From Pseudomonas guariconensis (GTDB lineage Bacteria; Pseudomonadota; Gammaproteobacteria; Pseudomonadales; Pseudomonadaceae), in NCBI RefSeq assembly GCF_015680235.1, contig NZ_JADLJL010000007.1, forward strand, positions 1 to 64,000: a DNA stretch of 64,000 nt. Reading direction: 5' to 3'. Made by a program: the position numbers and the translations under genes. The notes beneath the pieces were generated by a model. It had not been told where the DNA came from, searched no databases, and saw nothing but the letters and a program-made list of their open reading frames with translations. Shown here piece by piece: positions 34,975 through 43,142 of this stretch; the stretch's first letter is position 1; every line of letters begins with the position of its first letter.

Positions 34975-37671
34975 TCAGCGATACCAGGGCGCCATACCTT
35001 CTCCTACCCCATACCGCCCCCTCGCCTGCTCCAGCACCTCCTCACCTAACCGCCCCTGTTTGACCAGGCTATACAACGCCGCCATCACTACGCTGTACCT
35101 GTCCACCTCGAAGAAGCGCCGCAACTGCTGGCGGGTGTCGCTACGCCCGAAGCCGTCGGTGCCAAGGGTCATGTAGGGCGCCTGTACATACTCGGCAATC
35201 AACTGCGGCCAGGCCCGCGCATAGTCGCTGGCCGCGACCACCGGCGCATCACCGGTCAGGCAACGGCTCAGGTGGCTATCTTGCTTTATGCCCTGCCCGC
35301 GCACCGCTGCCCGCTGCACATCCCGCGCCTGGCGAGCCAGTTCGCTGAAACTGGTGACACTGAACACCTCGCTGTCGATCTGCCACTCGGTGGCCAACAG
35401 CTCACTGGCGGCGATCACCTCACGCAGGATCGCACCCGAGCCCAGCAGCCGCACCGTGCCGCGCGACTGCAGCGCGCGTTGGCTGGCGAAGTGGTACATG
35501 CCGCGCAACACATCCGTGTGCTTGCTCTCGGGGAGCGAAGGCTGTGGATAGTTTTCATTCATCACCGCCACGTAGTGGAATTCGTCGTGTTGCTCCACCA
35601 GCATGCGCCGGGCGGCATGGTCGAGGATCACCGCCAGCTCACCGGCAAAGCACGGGTCCCAGGCCCGGCAATTGGGGACCAGCGCAGCCATCGCCAGGCT
35701 CGAACCGTCCTGGTGTTGCAGCCCTTCGCCACCCAAGGTGGTACGCCCGGCCGTGGCGCCCAGCAACAGACCGCGGGCGCGCTGGTCCGCGGCCGCCCAG
35801 ATCAGGTCGCCGACCCGCTGGAAGCCGAACATCGAATAGTAGATGTACACCGGCAGCATCGGCTCGCCATGCACCGCGTAGGACGTTGCCGCGGCCACCC
35901 ACGAGGAAATCGCCCCGGCCTCGGTGATGCCCTCCTCCAGCAACTGGCCATCTTTGGCTTCCCGGTAGGTCAACAGGGAGCCGGCATCCTCCGGCTCGTA
36001 GCGTTGCCCGCAGGACGAGTAGATGCCGATCTGCCGGAACAGGCTGGCCATGCCGAAGGTACGCGCCTCGTCCGCGACAATGGGCACCACCCGCGGCCCA
36101 AGCCCGGGAGCCTTCAGCCAGTGCCCAAGCAGGCGCACCGCGGCCATGGTGGTAGACATTTCCTTGCCCTGGGCGTGCAGGGCGAAGTCGCCGAAGGTTG
36201 CCAGGTCAGGCACCGGCAGTCGGGGGCAATCGCTGCGCCGCACCGGCAGTGGCCCACCGAGGGCCGCGCGGCGCTGGCGCAAGTAGAGCATTTCCGGGCT
36301 GTCATCGGCTGGGCGATAGAAACGCAATTGCGCCACCGCTTCGTCCGACAACGGCAGGCGGAAGCGATCCCGAAACGCCAGCAGCGCCTGGACATCCAGC
36401 TTCTTGGCCTGGTGCGCGGTCATCCTTGATTCGCCGGCACTGCTCATGCCGTAGCCCTTCTTGGTCTTGGCCAGGATCACCGTTGGCCGGCCCTTGCAGG
36501 CCTTGGCCGCGGCGTAGGCCGCATGCAACTTGCGAAAATCATGGCCACCGCGCTTGAGGGCGTTGATCTGTTCGGAACTCATGTGCGCCACCAGCCGTTG
36601 CAGGGCCGGGTGCTGGTTGAAGAAGTGCTCGAGGTTGTAGGTGCCGTCCTTGGCGCCGAGGGTCTGGAACTGCCCATCCGGCGTCGCGGCCAGCTGGCGC
36701 AGCAGCACGTGCTCATGGTCGCGGGCGAACAGCGGGTCCCATTCCGACCCCCAGAGCACCTTGATTACGTTCCAGCCGGCCCCACTGAACAATGCCTCGA
36801 GTTCCTGGATGATCTGGCCGTTGCCGCGTACCGGGCCATCCAGCCGCTGCAGGTTGCAGTTGACGATGAAGGTCAGGTTGTCCAGCCCCTCCCGCGCCGC
36901 CAGGGTCAGACCGGCGATGGATTCCGGCTCGTCCATCTCGCCGTCGCCGAACACGCCCCAGACATGCCGTGAGGCCGTGTCGGCCAGGCCGCGATGCTGC
37001 AGGTAGCGCATGAAGCGCGCCTGGTAGATCGCATTGATTGGGCCGATGCCCATGGAGCCGGTGGGAAATTGCCAGAAATCGGGCATCAGCCAGGGGTGCG
37101 GATAGGAGCACAGCCCGTTGCCGGCGACCTCCTGGCGATAATGGGCCAATTGCGCCTCGCTCAGGCGCCCTTCGAGAAAGGCACGCGCATAGATACCCGG
37201 CGCCGAGTGGGGCTGGAAGAACACCAAGTCGCCGGTACGCTGCTCACCACCACCCTCGCCGCGGAAGAAATGCTGGAAGCCGACCTCGAAGATCTCCGCC
37301 GCCGAAGCGTAGCTGGCGATGTGTCCGCCCAGGTCGCCATAGGCATGATTGGCTCGCACCACCATGGCCAGGGCGTTCCAGCGCAGGATGCCGGTGATGC
37401 GCTCGTCCAGCTCCAGGTCACCGGGGTAGGCGCCCTGCTGCTCTACCGGCAAGGTGTTGCGGTAGGCGGAGAATGGCTGGGCATCGCGCGCCAGGCCCAG
37501 CTCCAGGGCATGGCTCTGCAGGCGCTGCAACAGGTAGCGCGCCCGCGCCGGGCCGCAATGGGCCAAGGTAGACTCGAGCGCCTCGCACCATTCGGCGGTC
37601 TCGGCCGGGTCATTGTCCAGGTCGATATCTTGAGCCGAGGATGGCTCGTTCGGCTTGATCATTGCCACCAC
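34975..37671 (-). CDS. mdeB: 2-oxobutyrate/pyruvate dehydrogenase E1 component, AceE type
   Basis: Homodimeric thiamine-diphosphate E1 of 898 residues, AceE-like throughout. The ThDP motif starts at GVFGDGEMDEPES and ends with FIVNCNLQRLDGPVRGN; the second half has the transketolase-type pyrimidine and C-terminal domains. In P. putida the gene beside methionine gamma-lyase (mdeB) encodes an E1 that oxidises 2-oxobutyrate, the keto acid the lyase makes (Inoue and co-workers). No E2 gene is adjacent. Start choice: GTG 37671 has AGGGGA at good spacing; ATG 37662 is the alternative. Confidence 0.9.
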   Translation of the reverse strand: MVAMIKPNEPSSAQDIDLDNDPAETAEWCEALESTLAHCGPARARYLLQRLQSHALELGLARDAQPFSAYRNTLPVEQQGAYPGDLELDERITGILRWNALAMVVRANHAYGDLGGHIASYASAAEIFEVGFQHFFRGEGGGEQRTGDLVFFQPHSAPGIYARAFLEGRLSEAQLAHYRQEVAGNGLCSYPHPWLMPDFWQFPTGSMGIGPINAIYQARFMRYLQHRGLADTASRHVWGVFGDGEMDEPESIAGLTLAAREGLDNLTFIVNCNLQRLDGPVRGNGQIIQELEALFSGAGWNVIKVLWGSEWDPLFARDHEHVLLRQLAATPDGQFQTLGAKDGTYNLEHFFNQHPALQRLVAHMSSEQINALKRGGHDFRKLHAAYAAAKACKGRPTVILAKTKKGYGMSSAGESRMTAHQAKKLDVQALLAFRDRFRLPLSDEAVAQLRFYRPADDSPEMLYLRQRRAALGGPLPVRRSDCPRLPVPDLATFGDFALHAQGKEMSTTMAAVRLLGHWLKAPGLGPRVVPIVADEARTFGMASLFRQIGIYSSCGQRYEPEDAGSLLTYREAKDGQLLEEGITEAGAISSWVAAATSYAVHGEPMLPVYIYYSMFGFQRVGDLIWAAADQRARGLLLGATAGRTTLGGEGLQHQDGSSLAMAALVPNCRAWDPCFAGELAVILDHAARRMLVEQHDEFHYVAVMNENYPQPSLPESKHTDVLRGMYHFASQRALQSRGTVRLLGSGAILREVIAASELLATEWQIDSEVFSVTSFSELARQARDVQRAAVRGQGIKQDSHLSRCLTGDAPVVAASDYARAWPQLIAEYVQAPYMTLGTDGFGRSDTRQQLRRFFEVDRYSVVMAALYSLVKQGRLGEEVLEQARGRYGVGEGMAPWYR

Positions 37672-37802
37672 CGGGCTTCCCCTTCACTTTCCAAGATTCG
37701 CGGTAAACCCGCACCTAAGAACAACCCATGACTATTTGATTGGCGGGCCCGCTCCTACAGGGTTCGCCAGGGGTTCACCTGCGAAACAAGCGCTGCCCCC
37801 CT

Positions 37803-38999
37803 TCAGGCACAGGCTTTCAATGCCTGGGCGATATCGGCGACCAGGTCCTCGATGTCCTCCAGGCCCACCGAAAGCCGCACCAGGCCTTCGGAGATACCAT
37901 GGTGAGCGCGCTCCTGCGGCGTGTAGCTGGAGTGGGTCATGCTCGCTGGGTGCTGGGCCAACGACTCGGCATCACCCAGGCTCACGGCGCGGCTGAACAG
38001 TTGCAGCGCATTCATGAACCGCCGCCCCGCCTCGATGCCACCCTTGAGCTCGAAGGCGATCATCCCGCCAGGCAGGCGCATCTGCCGCTGGGCCAGCGCG
38101 TGTTGAGGGAAGCTGGGCAGGCCCGGATAGTGGATCAGTTCCACCTGGGGCTGACGCGCCAGGTACTCGGCCAGTTGTTGGGCGTTGCTGCAATGGCGCT
38201 CCATGCGCAGGGTCAGGGTCTTCATGCCGCGCATCAGCAGTGAGGCATCGTGGGGCGAGAGCACCGCGCCGGTCATGTCCTTAAGGCCTTCCAGGCGGAT
38301 CCGGTCAATCAGCGCCTTGCGCCCCACCACCAGGCCGGCCGTGATGTCGCCATGGCCGCTCAGGTACTTGGTGGCCGAATGCACCACCAGGTCGGCGCCG
38401 AGCTCCAACGGGCGCTGTAGGTAAGGCGTGCAATAGGTGTTGTCGACCACGATGTGGATGTCATGCCCACGCACCGTGTCGGCCACGGCTGCGATATCGA
38501 CCAACTGCATGTTGGGGTTGGCTGGGCTTTCGAAATAGATCATCCGGGTTTTCGCGGTGATGGCCGCCTTCAGGGCACTTTCGTCGTTGAGGTCGACATG
38601 GCGGATCTTCACGCCGAACTCACCGATACCGTGATGCAGGTAGGCGAAGGTGCAGCCATACAGGGTGCGCCCGACAATCAGCTCGTCGCCCGGGCGCAGC
38701 ATTGTCCATAGGGTCGAGGTAATGGCGCCCATTCCCGACGCCAGCGCCAAGCCCGCCTCGCCACCTTCCAGAGACGCCATGCGCTGCTCGAGCAGGGCCA
38801 GGGTCGGGTTGGAAATGCGGCTGTAGAAATGCCCGCTTTCTTCCCCGGCGAAACAGGCAGCACCGTACTCGACGGTCGGGAAGGCATAGGTCGCGGTCTG
38901 GTACACCGGCGGCACCAGTGCGCCGCCGTGGGACAGCGGGTCGTAGCCATGGTGGATGGCCCGTGTGGAAAAACCGGTGTTTTTATCGCAGTCGCGCAT
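37803..38999 (-). CDS. mdeA: L-methionine gamma-lyase
   Basis: PLP enzyme that splits methionine to methanethiol, ammonia and 2-oxobutyrate. At 398 residues it matches the characterised P. putida enzyme in length and numbering: the PLP lysine is K211 in SATKYLSGHGD, and the lyase-specific cysteine is C116 with Y114 in TLYGCTF, which separates it from cystathionine gamma-synthase and gamma-lyase. It is transcribed with mdeB, 131 bp downstream, and diverges from mdeR. Confidence 0.95.
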   Translation of the reverse strand: MRDCDKNTGFSTRAIHHGYDPLSHGGALVPPVYQTATYAFPTVEYGAACFAGEESGHFYSRISNPTLALLEQRMASLEGGEAGLALASGMGAITSTLWTMLRPGDELIVGRTLYGCTFAYLHHGIGEFGVKIRHVDLNDESALKAAITAKTRMIYFESPANPNMQLVDIAAVADTVRGHDIHIVVDNTYCTPYLQRPLELGADLVVHSATKYLSGHGDITAGLVVGRKALIDRIRLEGLKDMTGAVLSPHDASLLMRGMKTLTLRMERHCSNAQQLAEYLARQPQVELIHYPGLPSFPQHALAQRQMRLPGGMIAFELKGGIEAGRRFMNALQLFSRAVSLGDAESLAQHPASMTHSSYTPQERAHHGISEGLVRLSVGLEDIEDLVADIAQALKACA

Positions 39000-39010
39000 G
39001 GCAACAGCCT

Positions 39011-39041
39011 CTGGTGGTTTGTTATAAGCTTATGCCACCAG
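39011..39041. promoter_or_regulatory. Candidate operator: inverted repeat around a palindrome
   Basis: CTGGTGG (39011-39017) and CCACCAG (39035-39041) form a perfect inverted repeat. It encloses the 10-bp palindrome ATAAGCTTAT (39024-39033). It lies 12-42 bp ahead of mdeA and could bind MdeR. Inferred. Confidence 0.5.
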
Positions 39042-39054
39042 ACGGCGGGTATTT

Positions 39055-39091
39055 TTCCAAAATCTCCCACGCTTTCGCATTTATTTTGGAA
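39055..39091. promoter_or_regulatory. Candidate operator: TTCCAAAAT inverted repeat
   Basis: TTCCAAAAT (39055-39063) and ATTTTGGAA (39083-39091) are perfect 9-bp arms separated by 19 bp. The AT-rich half-sites and the position in the mdeA-mdeR divergent region fit an Lrp-family binding site. Inferred. Confidence 0.5.
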
Positions 39092-39126
39092 TAAAAACAA
39101 CAATCAACGCATCAGGAGAGCAAGAC

Positions 39127-39606
39127 ATGCCTTCGACCCTGGACCGCACCGACCGCGCCCTGCTCGCGGCCCTGCAAGACAACGCCCGCCTCACCGTCGC
39201 CGAACTGGCCGACCAGGTTTCCCTGACCACCTCGCCCTGCTGGCGGCGCGTCAAGTTGCTCGAAGACAACGGCTATATCACCGGCTACCAGGCCATCCTT
39301 TCGCCCAAGTCGCTGGGCTTTGGCGTGACGGCGTTCGTCAGCATCATGATGGATTCGCATACCAAGGAAATGGCCTTGGCGTTCGAAAAGCGATTGCTGG
39401 AAATCCCCGAGATCGTGTCTTGCCACAACATTTCCGGGCGGTATGACTTCCTGCTGGAGATATTGGCGAGGGATCTGGAATCGTTTGGAGAGTTCACCCG
39501 GGAAGTGTTACAGCGGTTGCCGGGGGTGAAGGAGATTTATTCGAGCTTCTCATACAAAGCGGTGAAGGAAAAGCGAGTTATACCGGTATCGGAAGCCCAT
39601 ATTTAA
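39127..39606 (+). CDS. mdeR: Lrp/AsnC-family regulator MdeR
   Basis: A 159-residue feast/famine regulator. The N-terminal winged HTH (DRTDRALLAALQDNARLTVAELADQVSLTTSPCWRRVKLLEDNGYI) is followed by a RAM ligand-binding domain with SKSLGFGVTAFVSIMM and SGRYDFLLEILARDLESFGEF. In P. putida MdeR activates the divergent mdeAB operon. A CAGGAGAG ribosome-binding site precedes the ATG. A decayed copy of its last 130 bp lies at 41714-41847. Confidence 0.93.
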   Translation: MPSTLDRTDRALLAALQDNARLTVAELADQVSLTTSPCWRRVKLLEDNGYITGYQAILSPKSLGFGVTAFVSIMMDSHTKEMALAFEKRLLEIPEIVSCHNISGRYDFLLEILARDLESFGEFTREVLQRLPGVKEIYSSFSYKAVKEKRVIPVSEAHI

Positions 39607-39683
39607 TCCTTTGCAACGACCGCCAAGCCACTTTAAAAATCTTGTGGCCTGGGGTCATATGTCGCATGACTATCACTTATGAA

Positions 39684-40208
39684 TCATGGAAAATCATGAG
39701 GTATTTTTATGAGCGGGTCAGGTATGGGAGGGTATACCTCCGGATATATCTTTTCCCTTTTAGGAAGCCGTCCCGGCACATACCCTTGGCGCGCCCAGCG
39801 GACCTCCCCGTTACGGCCGTCGAATATCACGATGTTTCCGGCATCGGTCACCTTCAGATAATTATTTCGCCAATACGATTTATCTAGAGTCTCTGTACTC
39901 TGGGCGGACCATAACCGCCCCCGAGCTGGGTCATATAAAAATCCCGAGTTGCTCACGACAAATTGCAGCGGCTCACGCATTCGCTTACGATAAATCGTCG
40001 AACTGTAGGGTTGCCGCTCATCTGCAACCCAAACCAACGAAGCGCCCTCTTCCAGCACCAGATTGCCATCCTCTCTGAGTCGCAGAAAGAATCGGCCGTT
40101 AGTGGATCTTATAAACTGTCCTGCACGCAAGGTTTGGTTAGGTGGCAACAGTACGCCACCGGAGCCTTGAAACGGCTGATAATTTATATTTTTATATTTC
40201 CTTCCCAT
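39684..40208 (-). CDS. Bulb-type (B-)lectin domain protein, copy 1
   Basis: A 174-residue protein made of one GNA-like beta-prism II (bulb-type lectin) domain, residues about 14-138, and a Pro-rich tail ending IKIPHDFP. Three subdomains can be seen: GRFFLRLREDGNLVLE with VWVADE, the degenerate LQFVVSNSGFLYDPARGRLWSAQ, and LKVTDAGNIVIFDGRNGEVRWAR. There is no signal peptide, as in the lectin-like bacteriocins (LlpA/putidacin L1), which however carry two such domains in about 275 residues. The start is set by AGAGG six bases before ATG 40208. Copy 2 at 42363-42881 aligns along the full length. Function unknown; a bacteriocin, receptor-binding or surface-recognition role is possible. Confidence 0.85.
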   Translation of the reverse strand: MGRKYKNINYQPFQGSGGVLLPPNQTLRAGQFIRSTNGRFFLRLREDGNLVLEEGASLVWVADERQPYSSTIYRKRMREPLQFVVSNSGFLYDPARGRLWSAQSTETLDKSYWRNNYLKVTDAGNIVIFDGRNGEVRWARQGYVPGRLPKREKIYPEVYPPIPDPLIKIPHDFP

Positions 40209-40439
40209 GCCAACCTCTTCTGTAGTTTGTACATCAGCAGCCACTCACTCGGCTGCCAATATATCTTCCACATGCGCCCGCCACCTGAACATCGAGTCAA
40301 TTTCCACCCTAACCACTGAAAAACATCCTACACCACAAATAGATTTTTCCCACACAAAATAATTAAATATCGCCATCAGCAATCGACAATAATTCATTGA
40401 ACGCAAACGACCAGCCAAAAGACAGGTTACGAGTTCTCA

Positions 40440-40622
40440 ATGAAACAATTAGCAGCAATAACCATGCTCCTGCTATGCGGATGCAATAGCGAAATGCCCT
40501 TGTTTTTTCCTGACAAGCAAGATATCCACTTCCAGTGCGATATGGACCCTTACAAACAAGGCTGCGAGCGGCAGATGGATTATCAAGAGCACTTTCGATG
40601 GATAAAAGGCCCTGTAGGCTGA
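40440..40622 (+). CDS. Small lipoprotein paired with lectin copy 1
   Basis: A 60-residue predicted lipoprotein with signal MKQLAAITMLLLCGC; lipidation could be at Cys13 or Cys15. The mature peptide of about 45 residues has two conserved cysteines in FQCDMDPYKQGCER, able to form a disulfide. It diverges from lectin copy 1 across 231 bp. The paralogue at 42078-42257 shares PDKQDI, CDMDPY-QGCER, DYQEH and IK-P. I do not recognise the family. An immunity or accessory role for the neighbouring lectin is a hypothesis. The ribosome-binding site is weak. Confidence 0.75.
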   Translation: MKQLAAITMLLLCGCNSEMPLFFPDKQDIHFQCDMDPYKQGCERQMDYQEHFRWIKGPVG

Positions 40623-40674
40623 AGCAGTGCAACACGGCTAGGACAAGGACAAAAATGGTGCTGAGTTAAGCAGT

Positions 40675-40791
40675 CGGGGCCGCTACGCGACCCATCGCGG
40701 GACAAGCCCGCTCCTACAAGGACCTCGCCACTCTTGAGGTGGCGTGGTCCTGTAACGGGCTTGTCCTACGATGGGCTGCATAGCAGCCCCT
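40675..40791. repeat. REP pair (GCGGGACAAGCCCGCTCCTAC type)
   Basis: Inverted REP units with core CGGGACAAGCCCGCTCC and ACGGGCTTGTCCTACGATG, ending in GGGCTGCATAGCAGCCC, between the first lipoprotein and the 28-residue ORF. Confidence 0.8.
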
Positions 40792-40836
40792 AGGCGGCGT
40801 GTTCTGCATTAGCGGAACAATCGCTTCCAACTCGAC

Positions 40837-40923
40837 TTACGGCTTGCGCCAGGACTGGCCGCCCTCATCATCGTCGCCACCACGACGGAGGTCGATGATG
40901 CCCTGCTTCATTGCTGCTTTCAT
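40837..40923 (-). CDS. Putative 28-residue peptide
   Basis: A short ORF starting MKAAMKQGII, then an Arg pair, an acidic Asp/Glu run between glycines, and ending QSWRKP before a TAA. AAGGAG lies seven bases before the ATG at 40923; an in-frame ATG at 40929 would add two residues. The strong ribosome-binding site and the charge-patterned sequence argue for translation. It lies 181 bp downstream of the S74 gene on the same strand and could be co-transcribed. No family recognised. Confidence 0.5.
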   Translation of the reverse strand: MKAAMKQGIIDLRRGGDDDEGGQSWRKP

Positions 40924-41104
40924 GGCCATGCTCCTTGTGGAAAAGCTGGCGGCGTTGCCAGCTTGGTTAGCATGCCGGGACGTAGCGGTAGGGATTCAGC
41001 ATGCAGCGATTCCTGGGCAGACGCAATCGCGGGACAAGCCCCACAGGGGGTTGGCGCTACTTATCTGTTCTATATGTAACAGCGCAGCCCAACTCGCGTG
41101 GTAA

Positions 41105-41479
41105 TCAGTGAGCAACCTGAGCCTTTTCCAGGGCTTCGATGCGCTGGTTCAGCTCGCGCACCGACTCGATCAGAGGGGCCACCAGCTTTTCGTAGTCGAC
41201 CGTCAGCATGCCGTCCTTTTCGTGAACCAGCTCGGGGTACACTTCTTTTACGTTCTGCGCGACGACACCGATATCCTCACGCCCCGACTCCTTCCACTTG
41301 AAGCGTACGCCGTGGATCTTGGTCAAGGTGTCGGTCGAGTCCAACAAGTTCTCGACATTGGTCTTCAGGCGCGCATCGCTGAATGGACAGCACTTGGCAC
41401 CCAGATCAGCGGATGCAGTGGTGGCCTGGGTGCTGCACAGGACAAAGGCTACAGCAGCGGCGGTCTTTTCTAATTTCAT
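41105..41479 (-). CDS. Secreted stand-alone S74 (tail-fibre intramolecular chaperone) domain protein
   Basis: A 124-residue protein: Sec signal peptide (MKLEKTAAAVAFVLCSTQATTASA), a Cys-Cys pair, then one S74 domain with the hallmark SDARLKTNVENL start, FKWKESGREDIGVVAQNVKEVYPELV, LTVDYEKLVAPLIESVRELNQ and a C-terminal coiled coil. In phage fibres this domain trimerises the shaft and then cuts itself off at the Ser of S-D-x-R-x-K. Here no fibre precedes it and the domain is exported, which is unusual. The ATG at 41479 is preceded by GAGG; a longer frame is open upstream to 41545. Confidence 0.85.
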   Translation of the reverse strand: MKLEKTAAAVAFVLCSTQATTASADLGAKCCPFSDARLKTNVENLLDSTDTLTKIHGVRFKWKESGREDIGVVAQNVKEVYPELVHEKDGMLTVDYEKLVAPLIESVRELNQRIEALEKAQVAH

Positions 41480-41614
41480 TGGTACCTCTTCATAGGCTAT
41501 AGAGAAAAGCGCGAAGAAGATGAAAGAACGCATCACCGTGCCCAAGATGACATTTCAACAATGCTGCGGCGTTAAATCCGATGACGGCCGAGCGCTGAAT
41601 CAGTGCGGCCGAAA

Positions 41615-41646
41615 AAAGAAAACCCCGCCGAAGCGGGGTTTTCTTT
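41615..41646. terminator. Terminator attached to the relic cysNC 3' end
   Basis: AAAGAAAACCCCGC-CGAA-GCGGGGTTTTCTTT. On the minus strand it follows 14 nt after the stop of the relic cysNC end at 41660, so it looks like the terminator of that ancestral copy. It also ends any plus-strand transcript. Confidence 0.88.
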
Positions 41647-41659
41647 GCAGCATTGACGC

Positions 41660-41713
41660 TTAGATCGCCCCGCGCTTGCGCAGCACCTGTTTGACGCCTT
41701 TGTCAATGCTGGT
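41660..41713 (-). pseudogene. Relic of the cysNC 3' end
   Basis: Fifty-four bases matching the last codons of cysNC (43427-43492): it reads [17 protein letters not shown] and stop, against [20 protein letters not shown] in the intact gene. Nine bases (DVL) are missing and several third positions differ. It is joined directly to the mdeR relic. Confidence 0.88.
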
Positions 41714-41847
41714 TCTGGAGTCGTTCGGAGACTTCACGCGGGAAGTGCTGCAGCGGTTGCCGGGGGTCAAAAGGAGATCTATTCGAGCTTTCGTACAAGG
41801 CGGTGAAGGAAGGGCAGGTGATTCCGGTGTCGGAAAAGCATATATGA
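41714..41847 (+). pseudogene. Relic of the mdeR 3' end
   Basis: Matches the last ~130 bp of mdeR (39473-39606), starting LESFGDFTREVLQRLPGVK and ending VSEKHI and stop, with a net +1 frameshift after PGVK and many silent differences. It has no start codon or DNA-binding domain, so it cannot encode a regulator. Confidence 0.9.
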
Positions 41848-42077
41848 AGCCAATATAATACCAACGTCTAGATGCGCTCACGGACGATTAACTATCGAGA
41901 CTCCAGAATTCATACGCCCGCTCTATTATCAAGAAACTTTCAGGACATAACATTCTGCCACAAGACCATTCTTCAAACAAAAAAGGAAATATCCTACTAA
42001 AGCTTCTGAAATAGCGATATATCCCACAAATCAGCCCATGATGAAAACTATGCACCCCTTAAATGCGTGAGCAGAGC

Positions 42078-42257
42078 ATGAAACGACTTAGCCTAATGAC
42101 TTTATTATTTCTTTCCGGATGCGGTAGCGACTATACATGGATACCTGATAAACAGGACATAAAATTCAAATGCGACATGGACCCCTACCGACAAGGCTGC
42201 GAACGGGATATCGATTATCAAGAGCATTATCGACTAATTAAAACCCCGCAAAACTGA
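42078..42257 (+). CDS. Small lipoprotein, paralogue 2
   Basis: A 59-residue predicted lipoprotein, MKRLSLMTLLFLSGC with lipidated Cys near 15, and a mature part that matches the copy at 40440 (PDKQDIKFKCDMDPYRQGCER, DYQEHYRLIK). An in-frame ATG at 42063 could add five residues. It lies downstream of the mdeR relic and converges with lectin copy 2. Function unknown; see the lectin entries. Confidence 0.75.
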   Translation: MKRLSLMTLLFLSGCGSDYTWIPDKQDIKFKCDMDPYRQGCERDIDYQEHYRLIKTPQN

Positions 42258-42292
42258 GTCAATACAACCCCGACCTGAATCACAGCAACAAC

Positions 42293-42335
42293 AGCTCCAA
42301 GCTGCACTACCCAATATAAGCGTCAACTTGGAGCT
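42293..42335. terminator. Hairpin between lipoprotein 2 and lectin 2
   Basis: AGCTCCAAG (42293-42301) and CTTGGAGCT (42327-42335) are perfect 9-bp arms with a 25-base loop, followed by CTTTA. The loop is long and the T-run short, so termination between these converging genes is plausible but weak. Confidence 0.45.
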
Positions 42336-42362
42336 CTTTACATTACAATACCAACCTAAACG

Positions 42363-42881
42363 CTATGGAAAATCATGCTTTACCGTGAATAGCGGCGGAA
42401 GCGCCGGCAAGTCAACATGCGGGAATATCTTTTCTCTTCGCCGAAGCCGCCCGGGTAAAAATCCAGAGCGCGCCCACCTGACCTCCCCATTCCTCCCATC
42501 ATAAATTTCCAGATTCCCGGTATCGGTAACACCTAGATGATTATTATGCCAGTAGGACGTATCTCGGGTCTCGGAGGCTTGAGCAGACCATATCCGGCCA
42601 CGGGATGGATCATACAGAAAACCAGAATTCTGGATTATGAAGTGAAGTGTTTCCCGCTTTCTGAGCTTGAAGGTGAAGCTGTGCGGTTGTTTATCGTTAG
42701 CCACCCAGATTACAACTCCACGATCTTCAATCACCAAGTTTCCATCATGTCGAAGACGCAATACATAACGCCCATTTGGTGACCTTATGAAATCTCCTGC
42801 GTGCATGGATTGGTTTGGAGGCAGCACAATCCCTCCCGATCCACTGAAGCGCGCAGTCTTGATTTTTGAGTACTTACCCAT
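42363..42881 (-). CDS. Bulb-type (B-)lectin domain protein, copy 2
   Basis: A 172-residue paralogue of the lectin at 39684-40208, with the same architecture. Subdomain I is GRYVLRLRHDGNLVIE with VIWVAND, subdomain II LHFIIQNSGFLYDPSRGRIWSAQ, subdomain III LGVTDTGNLEIYDGRNGEVRWAR, then a tail ending VKHDFP. It has no signal peptide. AAGGGTGG precedes the ATG at 42881. The two copies are most alike around the NSGFLYDP and DGRNGEVRWAR blocks and at the tail end, and differ most in the first loops. Divergent from the lipoprotein relic at 43143. Confidence 0.85.
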   Translation of the reverse strand: MGKYSKIKTARFSGSGGIVLPPNQSMHAGDFIRSPNGRYVLRLRHDGNLVIEDRGVVIWVANDKQPHSFTFKLRKRETLHFIIQNSGFLYDPSRGRIWSAQASETRDTSYWHNNHLGVTDTGNLEIYDGRNGEVRWARSGFLPGRLRRREKIFPHVDLPALPPLFTVKHDFP

Positions 42882-43142
42882 TGCACCACCCTTCATTATT
42901 GAGTTAACAGAGCTTGGAGTTTTTCTCTACCAAAGCCAGATCTCAATAATTACAAACCGTGCAAAGCCCAAGCGAACCGGAAACCCTCCCCCCATAGCCC
43001 TCAGCGTCTCTCTACGCCTGTAGCTGAGGTTTCGCACAAGACATAGCTCGGTATTTACCAAAGTTCTCCACCAAAATCAGATAATAAAAAGCACGCCAAC
43101 CTAAGCATCAGAAGTACAACCCATTACGGTGTTACCGCACCC

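Noticed and set aside
39622..39651. Hairpin CCAAGCCAC/GTGGCCTGG after mdeR as a terminator
   Set aside because: The stem is imperfect and no T-run follows; termination is not supported.
40363..40635. A 90-codon minus-strand ORF over lipoprotein 1
   Set aside because: It is antisense to the lipoprotein, which has a clear lipobox and a conserved paralogue.
41676..41858. A 60-codon plus-strand ORF at the recombination scar
   Set aside because: It is a frameshifted fusion of the cysNC and mdeR relics, not a gene; the same applies to the minus-strand frame 41660-41881.
42787..43023. A 78-codon plus-strand ORF upstream of lectin 2
   Set aside because: It overlaps the lectin 5' end antisense and has no counterpart at the lectin 1 locus.
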